Shown piece after piece: positions 17,895 to 26,792 of a stretch of DNA of 64,000 nucleotides. A program made the position numbers and the translations under genes. Source of the DNA: Bog-756 sp963833585 (GTDB lineage Bacteria; Actinomycetota; Acidimicrobiia; Acidimicrobiales; RAAP-2); assembly GCA_963833585.1 (NCBI GenBank), contig CAWHYF010000006.1, positions 1,116,001-1,180,000 on the forward strand. Direction: 5' to 3'. The notes beneath the pieces are model-generated. The model did no database searches, was not told where the DNA came from, and saw nothing but the letters and a program-made list of their open reading frames with translations. Each line of letters opens with the position of its first letter. Within the stretch, counting starts at the first letter, position 1.

Positions 17895-18464
17895 TCACGA
17901 GGTCATGCCCCCGAGGCCCACCAGACCGCGCGCCAGTTCGATCTCCCCCATGTGGCGCAGACCGTGTTGGTAGATCCAGCACTCGGTGGCGTCCAGCAGG
18001 GTGACCCCCTCCGGGCCGGCCACCCGTGCGCTGTAGGTGCTCGCCACCTGCTCGGGGAACGGCCGGGCGATCACCACCCGGGTCAGTTGGCCCGGATCGA
18101 GCTGCTCCAGCCAGTCCTCGGTGCGCTGGAACACCGCGGTCATATAGGCCTGGAACTGCCCGTAGTCCCCGATCCGCTGATGGACCATCTCGGCCACGGT
18201 GCGGTGCTTGCCGTGATCGGCGATGGCCGGGCGCACCGCCGCCTCCCAGCTGTCGTCCCAGATCGGCGGCGTCCCGGTCATCAACAGGAACGAGGCGTCC
18301 ATCATGTTGACGATGTGGAACAGGCTGAAGGCGATGGGCAGCACACCGTCGCGCTCGAAGTGATTGACCTGGTCCAGGTCCATGGTGGCCACCGCGTCCA
18401 CATACAGGGAGTGCAGGGCCCGCATCCTCCGCTGCAACGAATCCAGCACCAGCTCATCGCTCAT
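17895..18464 (-). CDS. DinB-superfamily protein
   Basis: The 189-residue protein shows the four-helix DinB/YfiT-like pattern: an N-terminal helix with LHSLYVDAVATMDLDQVN, a first histidine in AFSLFHIVNMMDASF and a second and third in YQHGLRHMGEIELARGLVGL, positions where the family binds a divalent metal. Members include bacillithiol or mycothiol-dependent transferases and damage-inducible proteins; the exact role here is unknown. Its promoter region is shared with the divergent DUF2855 gene and contains a long dyad with a TTGACA -35 element pointing toward this gene. Confidence 0.75.
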   Translation of the reverse strand: MSDELVLDSLQRRMRALHSLYVDAVATMDLDQVNHFERDGVLPIAFSLFHIVNMMDASFLLMTGTPPIWDDSWEAAVRPAIADHGKHRTVAEMVHQRIGDYGQFQAYMTAVFQRTEDWLEQLDPGQLTRVVIARPFPEQVASTYSARVAGPEGVTLLDATECWIYQHGLRHMGEIELARGLVGLGGMTS

Positions 18465-18507
18465 CGTGGCATCCCGGTTCGAGCCGCCCTGCGGCCGGCC
18501 CCGTTAC

Positions 18508-18547
18508 GGTAAACACTTGGCAGTCCGACTGTCAACTGTTACCCTCG
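18508..18547. promoter_or_regulatory. Dyad-symmetric operator with back-to-back promoters
   Basis: The core TTGGCAGTCCGACTGTCAA (18517-18535) is a palindrome with one mismatched pair, and the symmetry extends outward as GGTAAACA/TGTTACC. On the plus strand TTGGCA, 17 bases, TACCCT fits a promoter for the DUF2855 gene. On the minus strand a consensus TTGACA (18530-18535), then 18 bases, TACCGT fits a promoter for the DinB-like gene. A dimeric regulator bound here would cover both -35 elements. The TetR-type gene at 19770 is the nearest regulator, but nothing proves the link. Confidence 0.55.
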
Positions 18548-18611
18548 AGCCCGGCGTGTCCTGTCCGCCGGGCACGCGGTCCGGCACCGGACCCTGAGCG
18601 GGGGAGGCGTC

Positions 18612-19712
18612 GTGATCATGGACCTCGAAGTTGATCGACAGGACCTCCACCGGGTCCGGGCTGTCCCCACCCCCGACCTCCCGCTCGTCCCGGGCGAGGC
18701 CCGGCTCCGCATCGACTCCTTCGGATTGACCTCCAACAACATCACCTACGCGGTGTTCGGTGACGCCATGAACTACTGGGAGTTCTTCCCCGGTCCCGTC
18801 GACGGCGGTGTCCACTGGGGCCGGGTGCCGGTCTGGGGGTTCGCCGACGTGGTGGAGTCGTCGACCCCGGGCCTGTCGGAGGCCACCCGGGTCTACGGCT
18901 ACTTCCCGATGGCCGGGGCCCTGACCGTACGGCCCGGTCGCATCGACGACAGCGGCTTCTCCGACGTGGCGGCCCATCGCGACGTGCTCACCAGCGTGTA
19001 CAACCGGTATTCGTTCGTGGGCTCCGACCCCGCCTATCACCCCGATCGGGAGGCTCAGCACATGCTGCTGTGGCCGCTCTTCGTGACCTCCTTCGTGGTC
19101 GACGACTTCCTCGGCGACCACGATCTCTTCGGTGGATCCCGGGTGGTGGTGTCGAGCGCCTCGGCCAAGACCTCCATCGCCGCCGCCTTCCTGCTGGCCG
19201 AGCGCCCCGGTGTCGAGGTGGTGGGCCTGACCTCGGACGCCAACCTCGCCTTCGTGGAGGGGCTCGGCTGCTACCACCGGGTGGTGGCCTACGACCATCT
19301 CACCTCGATTCCGGACGGTGGGACCTGTTACGTCGACGTGGCGGGTCGGCGGGACGTGACCGCCGCCGTCCACCACCATCTGGGTTCGGACCTCCACTAC
19401 TCGATGGTGGTGGGTGACACCCACTGGGACCACACCGGGGAGCCGACCGGTCCCTTGGTCGGGCCCAGCCCGGTGTTCCTGTTCGCCCCCGACCAGATCG
19501 CCAAGCGCCGCCGGGAGTGGGGCCGGGCCGGCTTCGAGCAGGCGGTGGCGGCGGCCTGGGGCCGCTTCTCCCCATGGACCGACGAGTGGTTGACCGTCCA
19601 CCGGACGGCAGGAGCCCCCGGCGTGGAGGCCGTCTACCGCAGCCTCCTCGGGGGACGGATCGATCCCAGGGTCGGCGATGTGTGCACGCTGCTCACGGAG
19701 CCGGCGTCCTGA
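18612..19712 (+). CDS. DUF2855-family protein
   Basis: The 366-residue protein starts at GTG 18612 (or ATG 18618) behind GGGGGAGG. It matches the DUF2855 family: RIDSFGLTSNNITYAVFGDAMNYWEFFP is highly characteristic, followed by a Rossmann-like stretch (SRVVVSSASAKTSIAAAFLL) where medium-chain dehydrogenases have their nucleotide fold. The family is distantly related to quinone-reductase/MDR enzymes but lacks an assigned reaction. It is divergent from the DinB-like gene and shares its operator region. A TetR regulator follows 57 bases downstream. Confidence 0.82.
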   Translation: MIMDLEVDRQDLHRVRAVPTPDLPLVPGEARLRIDSFGLTSNNITYAVFGDAMNYWEFFPGPVDGGVHWGRVPVWGFADVVESSTPGLSEATRVYGYFPMAGALTVRPGRIDDSGFSDVAAHRDVLTSVYNRYSFVGSDPAYHPDREAQHMLLWPLFVTSFVVDDFLGDHDLFGGSRVVVSSASAKTSIAAAFLLAERPGVEVVGLTSDANLAFVEGLGCYHRVVAYDHLTSIPDGGTCYVDVAGRRDVTAAVHHHLGSDLHYSMVVGDTHWDHTGEPTGPLVGPSPVFLFAPDQIAKRRREWGRAGFEQAVAAAWGRFSPWTDEWLTVHRTAGAPGVEAVYRSLLGGRIDPRVGDVCTLLTEPAS

Positions 19713-19769
19713 TCCGTGCCCCGAGCACACCCCACCACTGCGGCCGCCGACCGCTAGCCTGCCCCCACC

Positions 19770-20453
19770 ATGGCCTCGATCCGATCCACCGACGCCGCCG
19801 GTTCCGATCCCCAGCCCGACCGGGCTGACCGCGCCGGCGAGACGGCGGAGGGACCGACCGGTACCGACGGCCGCCAACTCCGTCGGGAGCGCAACCGCGA
19901 GGCGGTGGTGGAGGCATTGCTCGACCTGTACCGGGAGGGGAGCCTGCGCCCGAGCACCGAGGAGATCGCCTCCCGCTCGGGGCTGTCCCCCCGCTCGCTC
20001 TTCCGGTACTTCGACGATGTCGACGATCTGACCCGCACCGCCATCCGCCGCCAGCAGGAGCGGGTGCTCCCCCTGTTCCCCATCGAGGTGTCACCGGAGG
20101 AGCCGACCGCGACCAAGGTGGAGGCGCTGGTCGACCAGCGGTTCCGGCTGTTCGACGCCGTCGGGAACGCCGCCACCGTCGCCCGCCTCCGGGCGCCGTT
20201 CCAACCGGTGCTGGCCGAGCAGGTGCAGCAGAACCGGGCGTTCCTCCGGGACCAGATCACTCCGCTGTTCGGCCCCGAACTGGCCGCCCTGCCGCCTGAG
20301 CAGGCCGCACGGGTGGTGTCCGCCGTGGACGTGCTGACCACCTTCGAGGCCTGCCAGCAGCTCCTCTCGGCCCAGTCCCTGAGCCCGGCCCGGGCCCGGG
20401 CGGTGGTGGTGGCGGCGCTGACCACCCTGCTCGGAGCCCGAGACCCGGCGTGA
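19770..20453 (+). CDS. TetR/AcrR-family transcriptional regulator
   Basis: The 227-residue protein has a disordered, acidic-basic N-terminal stretch of about 35 residues and then the TetR DNA-binding domain: RRERNREAVVEALLDLYREG, with the helix-turn-helix at STEEIASRSGLSPRSLFRYF. The C-terminal ligand domain is not of a recognisable subfamily. It is translationally coupled by a four-base GTGA overlap to the unknown propeller-like gene, which implies a shared role. It may also act on the dyad at 18508-18547, though this is inference. Confidence 0.82.
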   Translation: MASIRSTDAAGSDPQPDRADRAGETAEGPTGTDGRQLRRERNREAVVEALLDLYREGSLRPSTEEIASRSGLSPRSLFRYFDDVDDLTRTAIRRQQERVLPLFPIEVSPEEPTATKVEALVDQRFRLFDAVGNAATVARLRAPFQPVLAEQVQQNRAFLRDQITPLFGPELAALPPEQAARVVSAVDVLTTFEACQQLLSAQSLSPARARAVVVAALTTLLGARDPA

Positions 20454-21712
20454 CCGCCTACCGGCCCGGACCGTGGCCGGGCGAGGACGGCGGCCCCCGA
20501 CGCCGACAGGTGCCCGGGGTCCGACACACCCTGGCCCTCGGTCCCCGACCGAGCCTCGAGGCGGTGTGGCGCTCGGTCCCGGCCGCCACCATGGCGGTCA
20601 CCCGCGATCCGGGGGAGCTCTACCTGCTCCGTCACACCGCCGGGGAGGATGCCGTCTCGTTCGTCGAGCGCCTCGATCCCCTGACCCTGGATCCGGTCGA
20701 GCGATCCGCCGATCTCCCCGGCGGTCCGACCTGGCCCGGCAGTCTGGCCGCCCACGCCAACGGCTCCCTCTACGTGGTCTTCGGCAACCACGCCCACCGC
20801 CTCCACCCGGACCTCTCGGTGGCGGCCAGCGCCACCCTGCCCCGGGCCCGGCCCTACAACGGGTTCGTGATCCTGCCCGACGGCCACCTGGCCACCAAGG
20901 ACTTCGCCGGGTCCCGTCCGGGGTTCCCGGTCCCGGCCGAGGAACGGGTGGCCTGCGAGCTGGTGGTCCTCGAGCCCGACGGTCTCGGGATCGTCGACCG
21001 GTGCACCCTGGCCGAACCGTCGGTGGCCCGGCTGTCCGCCGACGGGGACGAGATCTTCGTGGTCGGGGATTCCAGCCTGCTGCGGGTGCGCTGGGACGGA
21101 CGCCTCCACCCCGACGAGCGGGAACCGGTGCGATACCGCACCCTTCCCGGCCAGACCTACGGCTGGGACTGCGTGATCGCCCTCGGGGCGGCATGGTTCC
21201 TCGACAACGGGGAGGGCAGCGAGGGTTACACCGGGACGCTCTTCGGCCACGGCGTCTCGGAGGCACCGTTGCACCTGGTGCGGACCGACCTCGCCGAAGG
21301 CACCTGCACCCTGGTGGAGGTGTGCGGTCTCCCCGGCGGCTTGATCGCCAATCCGCCGGTCGTCGACACCGACCGCATGGTGGTGGTGGGCTACGACAGC
21401 GGGAACGCGGTGATGGCCGGGTTCGACATCATGCCCGACGGCACCCTGCCCGTCCGGTGGCGGCGAGACCAGCACCATGCCGGCCACATCCTCTTGGACC
21501 CGACCACCGGGGTGTTGGTCACCGGCGACTTCGACGCCGGCCGGGGAGCCGACCAGGTGGTGCTGGTGGACATCGGGAGCGGAGAGGAGCTGGCCCGTTG
21601 CGACACGGGCAGCCCGGTCCAGTCGGTCCTGTTCCCCGCGGCGGGCTTCCACCACGACTTCTACCTCTGCACCTTCACCACCATCACCCGGTGCTCGGTG
21701 TCCTCCGGCTGA
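20450..21712 (+). CDS. Uncharacterised protein, probable beta-propeller
   Basis: The 420-residue protein is not recognised at family level. It shows repeated short beta-strand blocks of propeller type: ELYLLRHTAGEDAV, SLYVVFGNHAHRL, FVILPDGHLATKDF, EIFVVGDSSLLRVRWDG, VLVTGDFDAGRGADQVVLVD. This is like PQQ/SMP-30/quinoprotein-type propellers. No signal peptide is present, so it is probably cytoplasmic. It overlaps the TetR gene by four bases and is the only gene downstream of it. A lactonase-like or sensory role is possible, but there is no catalytic motif to rely on. Confidence 0.6.
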   Translation: MTAYRPGPWPGEDGGPRRRQVPGVRHTLALGPRPSLEAVWRSVPAATMAVTRDPGELYLLRHTAGEDAVSFVERLDPLTLDPVERSADLPGGPTWPGSLAAHANGSLYVVFGNHAHRLHPDLSVAASATLPRARPYNGFVILPDGHLATKDFAGSRPGFPVPAEERVACELVVLEPDGLGIVDRCTLAEPSVARLSADGDEIFVVGDSSLLRVRWDGRLHPDEREPVRYRTLPGQTYGWDCVIALGAAWFLDNGEGSEGYTGTLFGHGVSEAPLHLVRTDLAEGTCTLVEVCGLPGGLIANPPVVDTDRMVVVGYDSGNAVMAGFDIMPDGTLPVRWRRDQHHAGHILLDPTTGVLVTGDFDAGRGADQVVLVDIGSGEELARCDTGSPVQSVLFPAAGFHHDFYLCTFTTITRCSVSSG

Positions 21713-21723
21713 TCGGACCGGCC

Positions 21724-21742
21724 GATCGGGTGCGGCCCGATC
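21724..21742. terminator. Possible bidirectional terminator hairpin
   Basis: GATCGGG (21724-21730) pairs with CCCGATC (21736-21742) around a five-base loop in the 51-base gap between convergent genes. No T-tract follows on either strand; position is the main support. Confidence 0.4.
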
Positions 21743-21763
21743 CACCGGTGGGTCCGGACCAGC

Positions 21764-23800
21764 TCAGACCTTGGCCGGCGGCTGGGCGTCGGCCAGGAGC
21801 CGATCGTCGTCGGCCAGCAGTGCCTTGGCCAGGTCCCGGATCATCTCCACCACCTCGGGATGGTCCTCGGGGTACCACCCCTCCAGCACCTCGGTGAGCG
21901 ACTGGCGCCGGGCGATGGTCAGCTTCTCCATCGCCTCCTCCCCCCGCGGGGTGACCACCACGGAGTGGAGGCCGTCCTGGACGGTCCGCTCGACCATGCC
22001 CGCCGCGGCCAGGGCGTCCACGCCCTCGCGCAGGCGGGCCGGGTCCACCTTGAGGCGGGCTCCCACCTCCTCGGTGGTCGAGGCCTCCCTGTCGGCCAGC
22101 CGATAGAGGAGCCAAACGGCGCGGGGCTGGAGGTCGAGCCCCGCCCGAGCCGCCAGCAACCCGTACAACTCGGCCCGGTTCTCGCGGCTGGCCGCCCGCT
22201 GCAGCAGGAGCTTGACCTCCTCGAGCGACGACCGGGGGGCGGGAATGCCGAGGTGTTCGGCCGGCTCAGAGGTGCGGATCGACTTGCGCAGTGCGATCTC
22301 GGGCAGGGTCCAGCTGAGCAGGAAGGCCACGAAAGCGATGGGAACGCCAATCAGGAACATGGTCTGGACGGTGTGGGCGATGCCCTGGACGACTCCGGCC
22401 TGGATCACGGCCGGCAACTTGTGGATGGCACCGGGGTTGTCAGCACTCAGGTTGAGCCCGGACGGGGCCTTGGTCAGGTGGAGCGCCTTCAGCACGTTGT
22501 CGACCACCAGGTTGGCGAAGATGGCGCCGAACACCGCGGTGCCGAACGATCCACCGATCATCCGGAAGAAGGTCACGCCCGAGGTGGCGGTGCCCAGCTC
22601 CTCGTAGGGGACGGCGTTCTGGACCGCCACGGTGAGGACCTGCAGGATCAGGCCCAGTCCCAGCCCGAACACCACCATGTAGCCGGCCGTCGTCCAGGCC
22701 CCGGTGGACACCCCGATCAACGACATCAGGTACAGCCCCACGGTCATGAGGGCCGTCCCCACCACCGGGAAGACCTTGTACCGACCCCACCTGGAGACCA
22801 ACAGTCCCGAGCCGATGGAGGCCACCAGCAGGCCGCCCATCAGCGGGAAGAGGCGGACCCCCGACTGGATGGCGCTGATCCCCTTCACGTCCTGGAAGAA
22901 CAGCGGGAGGAAGGTGAGGGCCCCGAACATGGCGAAGCCCACCACGAACCCGATGGCGCTGGCCGCGGCGAACACCTTGTTGGCGAAGAGCGGCAGGGGG
23001 ATGACCGGTTCGACGGCGCGTCGCTCGGCCACGACGAAGAGGACGGTGAACACCACCCCGGCCACGGCCAGGCCGATGACGAAGGGGGAGGTCCACGGGT
23101 ACGACGTCCCTCCCAGGCTGGTGAACAGCACCAGCGAGGTGGCCGCCAGGGCGATCAGCGCGGTGCCCAGGTAGTCGATGACCCGGCGGACCCGGCTGAG
23201 GGTTCCGGGCAGGGCGACCGAGGTCACGGCCAGTGCAGCCAGCCCGATGGGGATGTTGATGTAGAAGATCCACCGCCAGCTGAGGTAGTCGACGAAGAAC
23301 CCACCGATGAGCGGGCCGATCACCGAGGTGACCCCGAACATGGCCATGAAGAGACCCATGTACCGTCCCCGCTCACGGGGCGACACCACGTCGCCCACGA
23401 TGGTCTGGGCTCCGATCATCAGGCCGCCGCCGCCCAGGCCCTGCACGGCCCGGAAGGCGATCAGCTGGATCATGGACTGGCTGAGCCCGGAGAGGGCCGA
23501 CCCCACCAGGAAGATCACGATGGCCACCTGGAAGAAGAACTTGCGGCCGTACATGTCGCCCAACTTGCCCCAGAGCGGAGTCGACACCGTGGAGGCCAAG
23601 AGGTAGGCGGTGACCACCCAGCTGAGGTGCGAGGCCCCGTGGAGGTCGCCGACGATGGTCGGCAGGGCCGTCGAGACCACCGTCTGGTCGAGGGCGGCGA
23701 GGAACATGCCGAGCATGAGGGCGCCGATGACCAGCAGGACCCGGCGGTGGGTGAGCGGGGCGGGGGGCTCGGGCCGGAGCAACTCTGCCGTCTCGGTCAT
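21764..23800 (-). CDS. DHA2 (EmrB/QacA-type) MFS exporter with C-terminal winged-helix domain
   Basis: Of 678 residues, about the first 510 form a 14-helix drug:H+ antiporter: LDQTVVSTALPTIVGDL, WVVTAYLLASTVSTPLWGKL (motif A region), GLGGGGLMIGAQTIVGDVVS and SWRWIFYINIPIG (motif C context). From about residue 525 to the end follows a cytoplasmic domain resembling a MarR-type winged helix: RAVWLLYRLADREASTTEEV, then a recognition-helix-like stretch and VVVTPRGEEAMEKL, the classic wing. The fusion puts a DNA-binding-like fold on a membrane pump, possibly for sensing or dimerisation. It stands alone, with a 207-base gap to the ABC operon. Confidence 0.85.
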   Translation of the reverse strand: MTETAELLRPEPPAPLTHRRVLLVIGALMLGMFLAALDQTVVSTALPTIVGDLHGASHLSWVVTAYLLASTVSTPLWGKLGDMYGRKFFFQVAIVIFLVGSALSGLSQSMIQLIAFRAVQGLGGGGLMIGAQTIVGDVVSPRERGRYMGLFMAMFGVTSVIGPLIGGFFVDYLSWRWIFYINIPIGLAALAVTSVALPGTLSRVRRVIDYLGTALIALAATSLVLFTSLGGTSYPWTSPFVIGLAVAGVVFTVLFVVAERRAVEPVIPLPLFANKVFAAASAIGFVVGFAMFGALTFLPLFFQDVKGISAIQSGVRLFPLMGGLLVASIGSGLLVSRWGRYKVFPVVGTALMTVGLYLMSLIGVSTGAWTTAGYMVVFGLGLGLILQVLTVAVQNAVPYEELGTATSGVTFFRMIGGSFGTAVFGAIFANLVVDNVLKALHLTKAPSGLNLSADNPGAIHKLPAVIQAGVVQGIAHTVQTMFLIGVPIAFVAFLLSWTLPEIALRKSIRTSEPAEHLGIPAPRSSLEEVKLLLQRAASRENRAELYGLLAARAGLDLQPRAVWLLYRLADREASTTEEVGARLKVDPARLREGVDALAAAGMVERTVQDGLHSVVVTPRGEEAMEKLTIARRQSLTEVLEGWYPEDHPEVVEMIRDLAKALLADDDRLLADAQPPAKV

Positions 23801-24007
23801 CGCCTCGCTCCCTGCTCACGCCCGGGGCCCCGGGCGGTGTCACTGCGAGTGTAGAAGGAACCCTCACGGGCGGGACTGGCGCGCCGACCAGGGGAGGTGC
23901 GGCCCCGGCCACCGGCCCGACCGCACCGGCGGCCATTCGACATGAACGGGAGGTGACGTGGCACACTTGGCCCTCACCCCTAGTTGACTGACTGCGGAGG
24001 TCGCCTC

Positions 24008-24952
24008 GTGTTCACCCTGCACCGTGGGTTCCGGAAGGTCGCACTGGCGGCGACCATGGCGGCCGTGGCCGTCCTGGCCGCCGCCTGTTCCAGCAACTCG
24101 AGCAGTCCGAGCACCACCTCAGCCCCGTCGACCACCTCCACCACGGTGCCCATCCCCACCACGGTCATCCCCACCCAGCCCACCAACCCCGCCATCGCCG
24201 CCACGGTTCCCGCGGCCGTCAAGTCCAAGGGCGGCGTCACCGTGGCCATGGACGCCACCTACCCACCGAACGAGTTCATCGCCCCCGACGGATCGACCAT
24301 CGTGGGCATGGACGCCGACCTGGTCACCGCGGTCATGCAGGTCCTCGGGCTCAAGCCGAAGCTGACCAACGTCACCTTCGATGACATCATCCCCGGCATC
24401 CAGAGCGGGAAGTACGGCATGGGTGCCTCCTCGTTCACCGTGACCCTGGCCCGACAGAAGGTCGTGGACTTCGTGAGTTACTTCCAGGCCGGTGAGAGCT
24501 TCTACACCAAGGCGGGGAGCTCGGTCACCTTCAACGGTCTGGCCTCGCTGTGCGGACACACGGTGGCCGTCGAAGCGGGCACCACCGAGGAGTCCGACGC
24601 CAAGTCCCAGGCCAAGAAGTGCACCGGCGGCACCGTGACGGTGTTGTCGTTCGGCAACCAGAGCCAGGCCAACCTGGCCGTGTCGAGCGGTCGTGCCGAC
24701 GTCGGGTTCGCCGACTCGCCGGTGGCGGCCTACATCGTGGCCACCTCCAACGGCGTGTTCCAGAACAGCGGCAGCGCCATCGAGGTGGCCCCCTACGGCT
24801 TCGCCCTCCCCAAGGGGAACGGCATGGCGGCACCGGTGCAGGCCGCGGTCACCTCCCTGATCGGTAACGGCGTCTATACCCAGATCCTCGCCAAGTGGGG
24901 CCTCCAGGCCGGTGCGGTGACCACTTCGGTGGTCAACGGTGCCACCAGCTGA
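24008..24952 (+). CDS. Polar amino-acid ABC transporter substrate-binding lipoprotein
   Basis: The GTG at 24008 is preceded by GCGGAGG at seven bases. The 314-residue protein has a lipoprotein signal with lipobox LAAAC and a Ser/Thr/Pro-rich spacer, then the SBP_bac_3 domain: VAMDATYPPNEFIAPDGSTI, GMDADLVTAVMQVLGLK, YGMGASSFTVTLARQKVVDF. The family captures polar amino acids (glutamine, glutamate, arginine, cystine) at the outer face of the membrane. It is the first gene of a three-gene operon with a permease and an ATPase. Specificity cannot be read. Confidence 0.88.
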   Translation: MFTLHRGFRKVALAATMAAVAVLAAACSSNSSSPSTTSAPSTTSTTVPIPTTVIPTQPTNPAIAATVPAAVKSKGGVTVAMDATYPPNEFIAPDGSTIVGMDADLVTAVMQVLGLKPKLTNVTFDDIIPGIQSGKYGMGASSFTVTLARQKVVDFVSYFQAGESFYTKAGSSVTFNGLASLCGHTVAVEAGTTEESDAKSQAKKCTGGTVTVLSFGNQSQANLAVSSGRADVGFADSPVAAYIVATSNGVFQNSGSAIEVAPYGFALPKGNGMAAPVQAAVTSLIGNGVYTQILAKWGLQAGAVTTSVVNGATS

Positions 24953-24974
24953 GGAACCACCCCGGGGTGTCCAC

Positions 24975-26030
24975 ATGACGGAACACCCCGTCCCTGCAGC
25001 CGCCCCTCCCCCGGGGAGGCCATCCGATGGCCCGGACACGGTGAAGGTGGTCCCCGTCCGCCACCCCGGTCGGTGGGTGGCCGGCGCCGCCATCCTGGTG
25101 TTGTCGGCCATGCTGGTCGACACCCTGGTCTTCTCCCATGTGACCCGGGGTGGGGTGCGAGAGGGCCGCTTCCAGTGGGGGGTCGTCTGGAAGTACCTGT
25201 TCGATGCGCCGGTCCTGCGGGGAATCGGGGTCACCCTGGAGCTGACGGTCATCGCCATGGTGGTGGGGGTGGCGCTGGGGATCCTGCTGGCGGTGATGCG
25301 GCTGTCCCCCAACCCGCTCCTGACCGGCACGGCGTGGCTCTACATCTGGTTCTTCCGCGGCACGCCGGTACTGGTCCAGCTGTTCTTCTGGTACGTCGGG
25401 ATCAGCTACCTCTATCCCCACCTGACCTTCGGCATCCCGTTCGGGCCCGCCTTCACCACGGTGAACGCCAATGTGCTGGTGACCTCGTTTGTGGCCGGTG
25501 CCCTGGGGCTCAGCCTCAACGAGGGCGCCTACATGGCCGAGATCGTCCGGGCCGGGATCATCTCGGTGGACGAGGGCCAGAGCGAGGCGGCGCAGTCGCT
25601 CGGAATGAGCAAGGCCCAGACCATGCGGCGCATCGTGCTCCCCCAGGCCATGCGGGTCATCATCCCGCCCACCGGCAACGAGACCATCTCCATGCTCAAG
25701 ACCACCTCCCTGGTCTACGCCATCGCCGGCGCCGACCTGTTCACCGCCAGCCAGAACATCTCCAACACCAACTACCAGATCGTGCCCCTGCTCCTGGTGG
25801 CCAGCCTCTGGTATCTCCTGTTCACCTCGGTCCTCACCATCGGGCAGTTCTACGTCGAGCGCTACTACGCCCGGGGCTCTTCTCGGGCCCTGCCGGCCAC
25901 CCCCTTCCAGAAGCTGCGGCAGAGCCTGTTCCGCCTCCGGACCGAACCCGTGCCGGCCGAGGAGGGCCCGCCGTGGCGCAACGCCCCCGCCCGCCCGGTC
26001 AGCGTGCCCCACCACGAGGAGACCATGTGA
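24975..26030 (+). CDS. Polar amino-acid ABC transporter permease
   Basis: The ATG at 24975 gives 351 residues: a proline-rich cytoplasmic start, one extra hydrophobic helix (VAGAAILVLSAMLVDTLVF) and then the HEQRo/GlnP-type permease domain with GIGVTLELTVIAMVVGVALG, FFRGTPVLVQLFFWY and the EAA loop EAAQSLGMSKAQTMRRIVL. It forms the membrane channel as a homodimer. The long N- and C-terminal tails are more than the usual family length. Its stop overlaps the start of the ATPase gene (ATGTGA), coupling translation. Confidence 0.88.
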   Translation: MTEHPVPAAAPPPGRPSDGPDTVKVVPVRHPGRWVAGAAILVLSAMLVDTLVFSHVTRGGVREGRFQWGVVWKYLFDAPVLRGIGVTLELTVIAMVVGVALGILLAVMRLSPNPLLTGTAWLYIWFFRGTPVLVQLFFWYVGISYLYPHLTFGIPFGPAFTTVNANVLVTSFVAGALGLSLNEGAYMAEIVRAGIISVDEGQSEAAQSLGMSKAQTMRRIVLPQAMRVIIPPTGNETISMLKTTSLVYAIAGADLFTASQNISNTNYQIVPLLLVASLWYLLFTSVLTIGQFYVERYYARGSSRALPATPFQKLRQSLFRLRTEPVPAEEGPPWRNAPARPVSVPHHEETM

Positions 26031-26791
26031 CCGAGCCCATGGTCCGGGCCGTGGACGTCCACAAGTCGTTCGGCCGCGTCGAGGTGCTGAAGGGCATCGA
26101 CCTCACCGTCGACCGCGGCGAGGTCCTCTGCCTGATCGGGCCGTCGGGATCGGGGAAGAGCACGTTTCTGCGGTGTGTCAACCACCTGGAGAAGATCGAC
26201 CTCGGCGAGCTCTCCGTCGACGGCGAGCTGGTCGGCTACCGGCGCGGCGGCGACAAGCTCTACGAGCTACGGGACCGTGAGGTGTGCGGCAAACGGGCGG
26301 AGATCGGCATGGTCTTCCAACGCTTCAACCTCTTCCCCCACATGAGCGTCCTGGACAACGTGATCTCGGGACCCGTGCGGGTGAAGAAGGAGTCGGCCCC
26401 GACGGCCCGGGAGCGGGCCCACCGGCTGCTCGAGCGGGTGGGGCTGGCCGACAAGGTGAGGGACTACCCCAACCAGCTGTCCGGGGGACAGCAGCAGCGG
26501 GTGGCCATCGCCCGGGCCCTGGCCATGGAACCGAAGCTGATGCTCTTCGACGAGCCCACCTCGGCCCTCGACCCCGAGCTGGTCGGAGACGTGCTGGATG
26601 TGATGCGCGGTCTGGCCGAGGACGGGATGACCATGATCGTCGTCACCCACGAGATGGGCTTTGCACGCGAGGTCGGGGACACGGTGGTGTTCATGGACGG
26701 TGGTGTGGTCGTCGAGTCGGGCCACCCCCGGGCGGTCCTCGCCGCCCCGACCCACGAGCGGACCCGGTCATTCCTGTCCAAGGTGCTCTGA
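26027..26791 (+). CDS. Polar amino-acid ABC transporter ATP-binding protein
   Basis: The GTG at 26027 overlaps the permease stop. The 254-residue GlnQ-type ATPase has Walker A GPSGSGKST, Q-loop VFQRFNLFPHM, signature LSGGQQQRVAIARALA, Walker B LMLFDEPTSALDPELV and the H-loop VTHEMGFAREV. The segment after Walker A (CVNHLEKIDLGE) is typical of amino-acid importers. It powers the permease in the preceding gene. The operon ends here, one base short of a convergent gene. Confidence 0.92.
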   Translation: MTEPMVRAVDVHKSFGRVEVLKGIDLTVDRGEVLCLIGPSGSGKSTFLRCVNHLEKIDLGELSVDGELVGYRRGGDKLYELRDREVCGKRAEIGMVFQRFNLFPHMSVLDNVISGPVRVKKESAPTARERAHRLLERVGLADKVRDYPNQLSGGQQQRVAIARALAMEPKLMLFDEPTSALDPELVGDVLDVMRGLAEDGMTMIVVTHEMGFAREVGDTVVFMDGGVVVESGHPRAVLAAPTHERTRSFLSKVL

Positions 26792-26792
26792 G

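Noticed and set aside
23820..23835. Perfect 16-base palindrome GCCCGGGGCCCCGGGC upstream of the efflux gene
   Set aside because: It is composed only of G and C in a region where such palindromes arise easily, and it has no promoter element around it.
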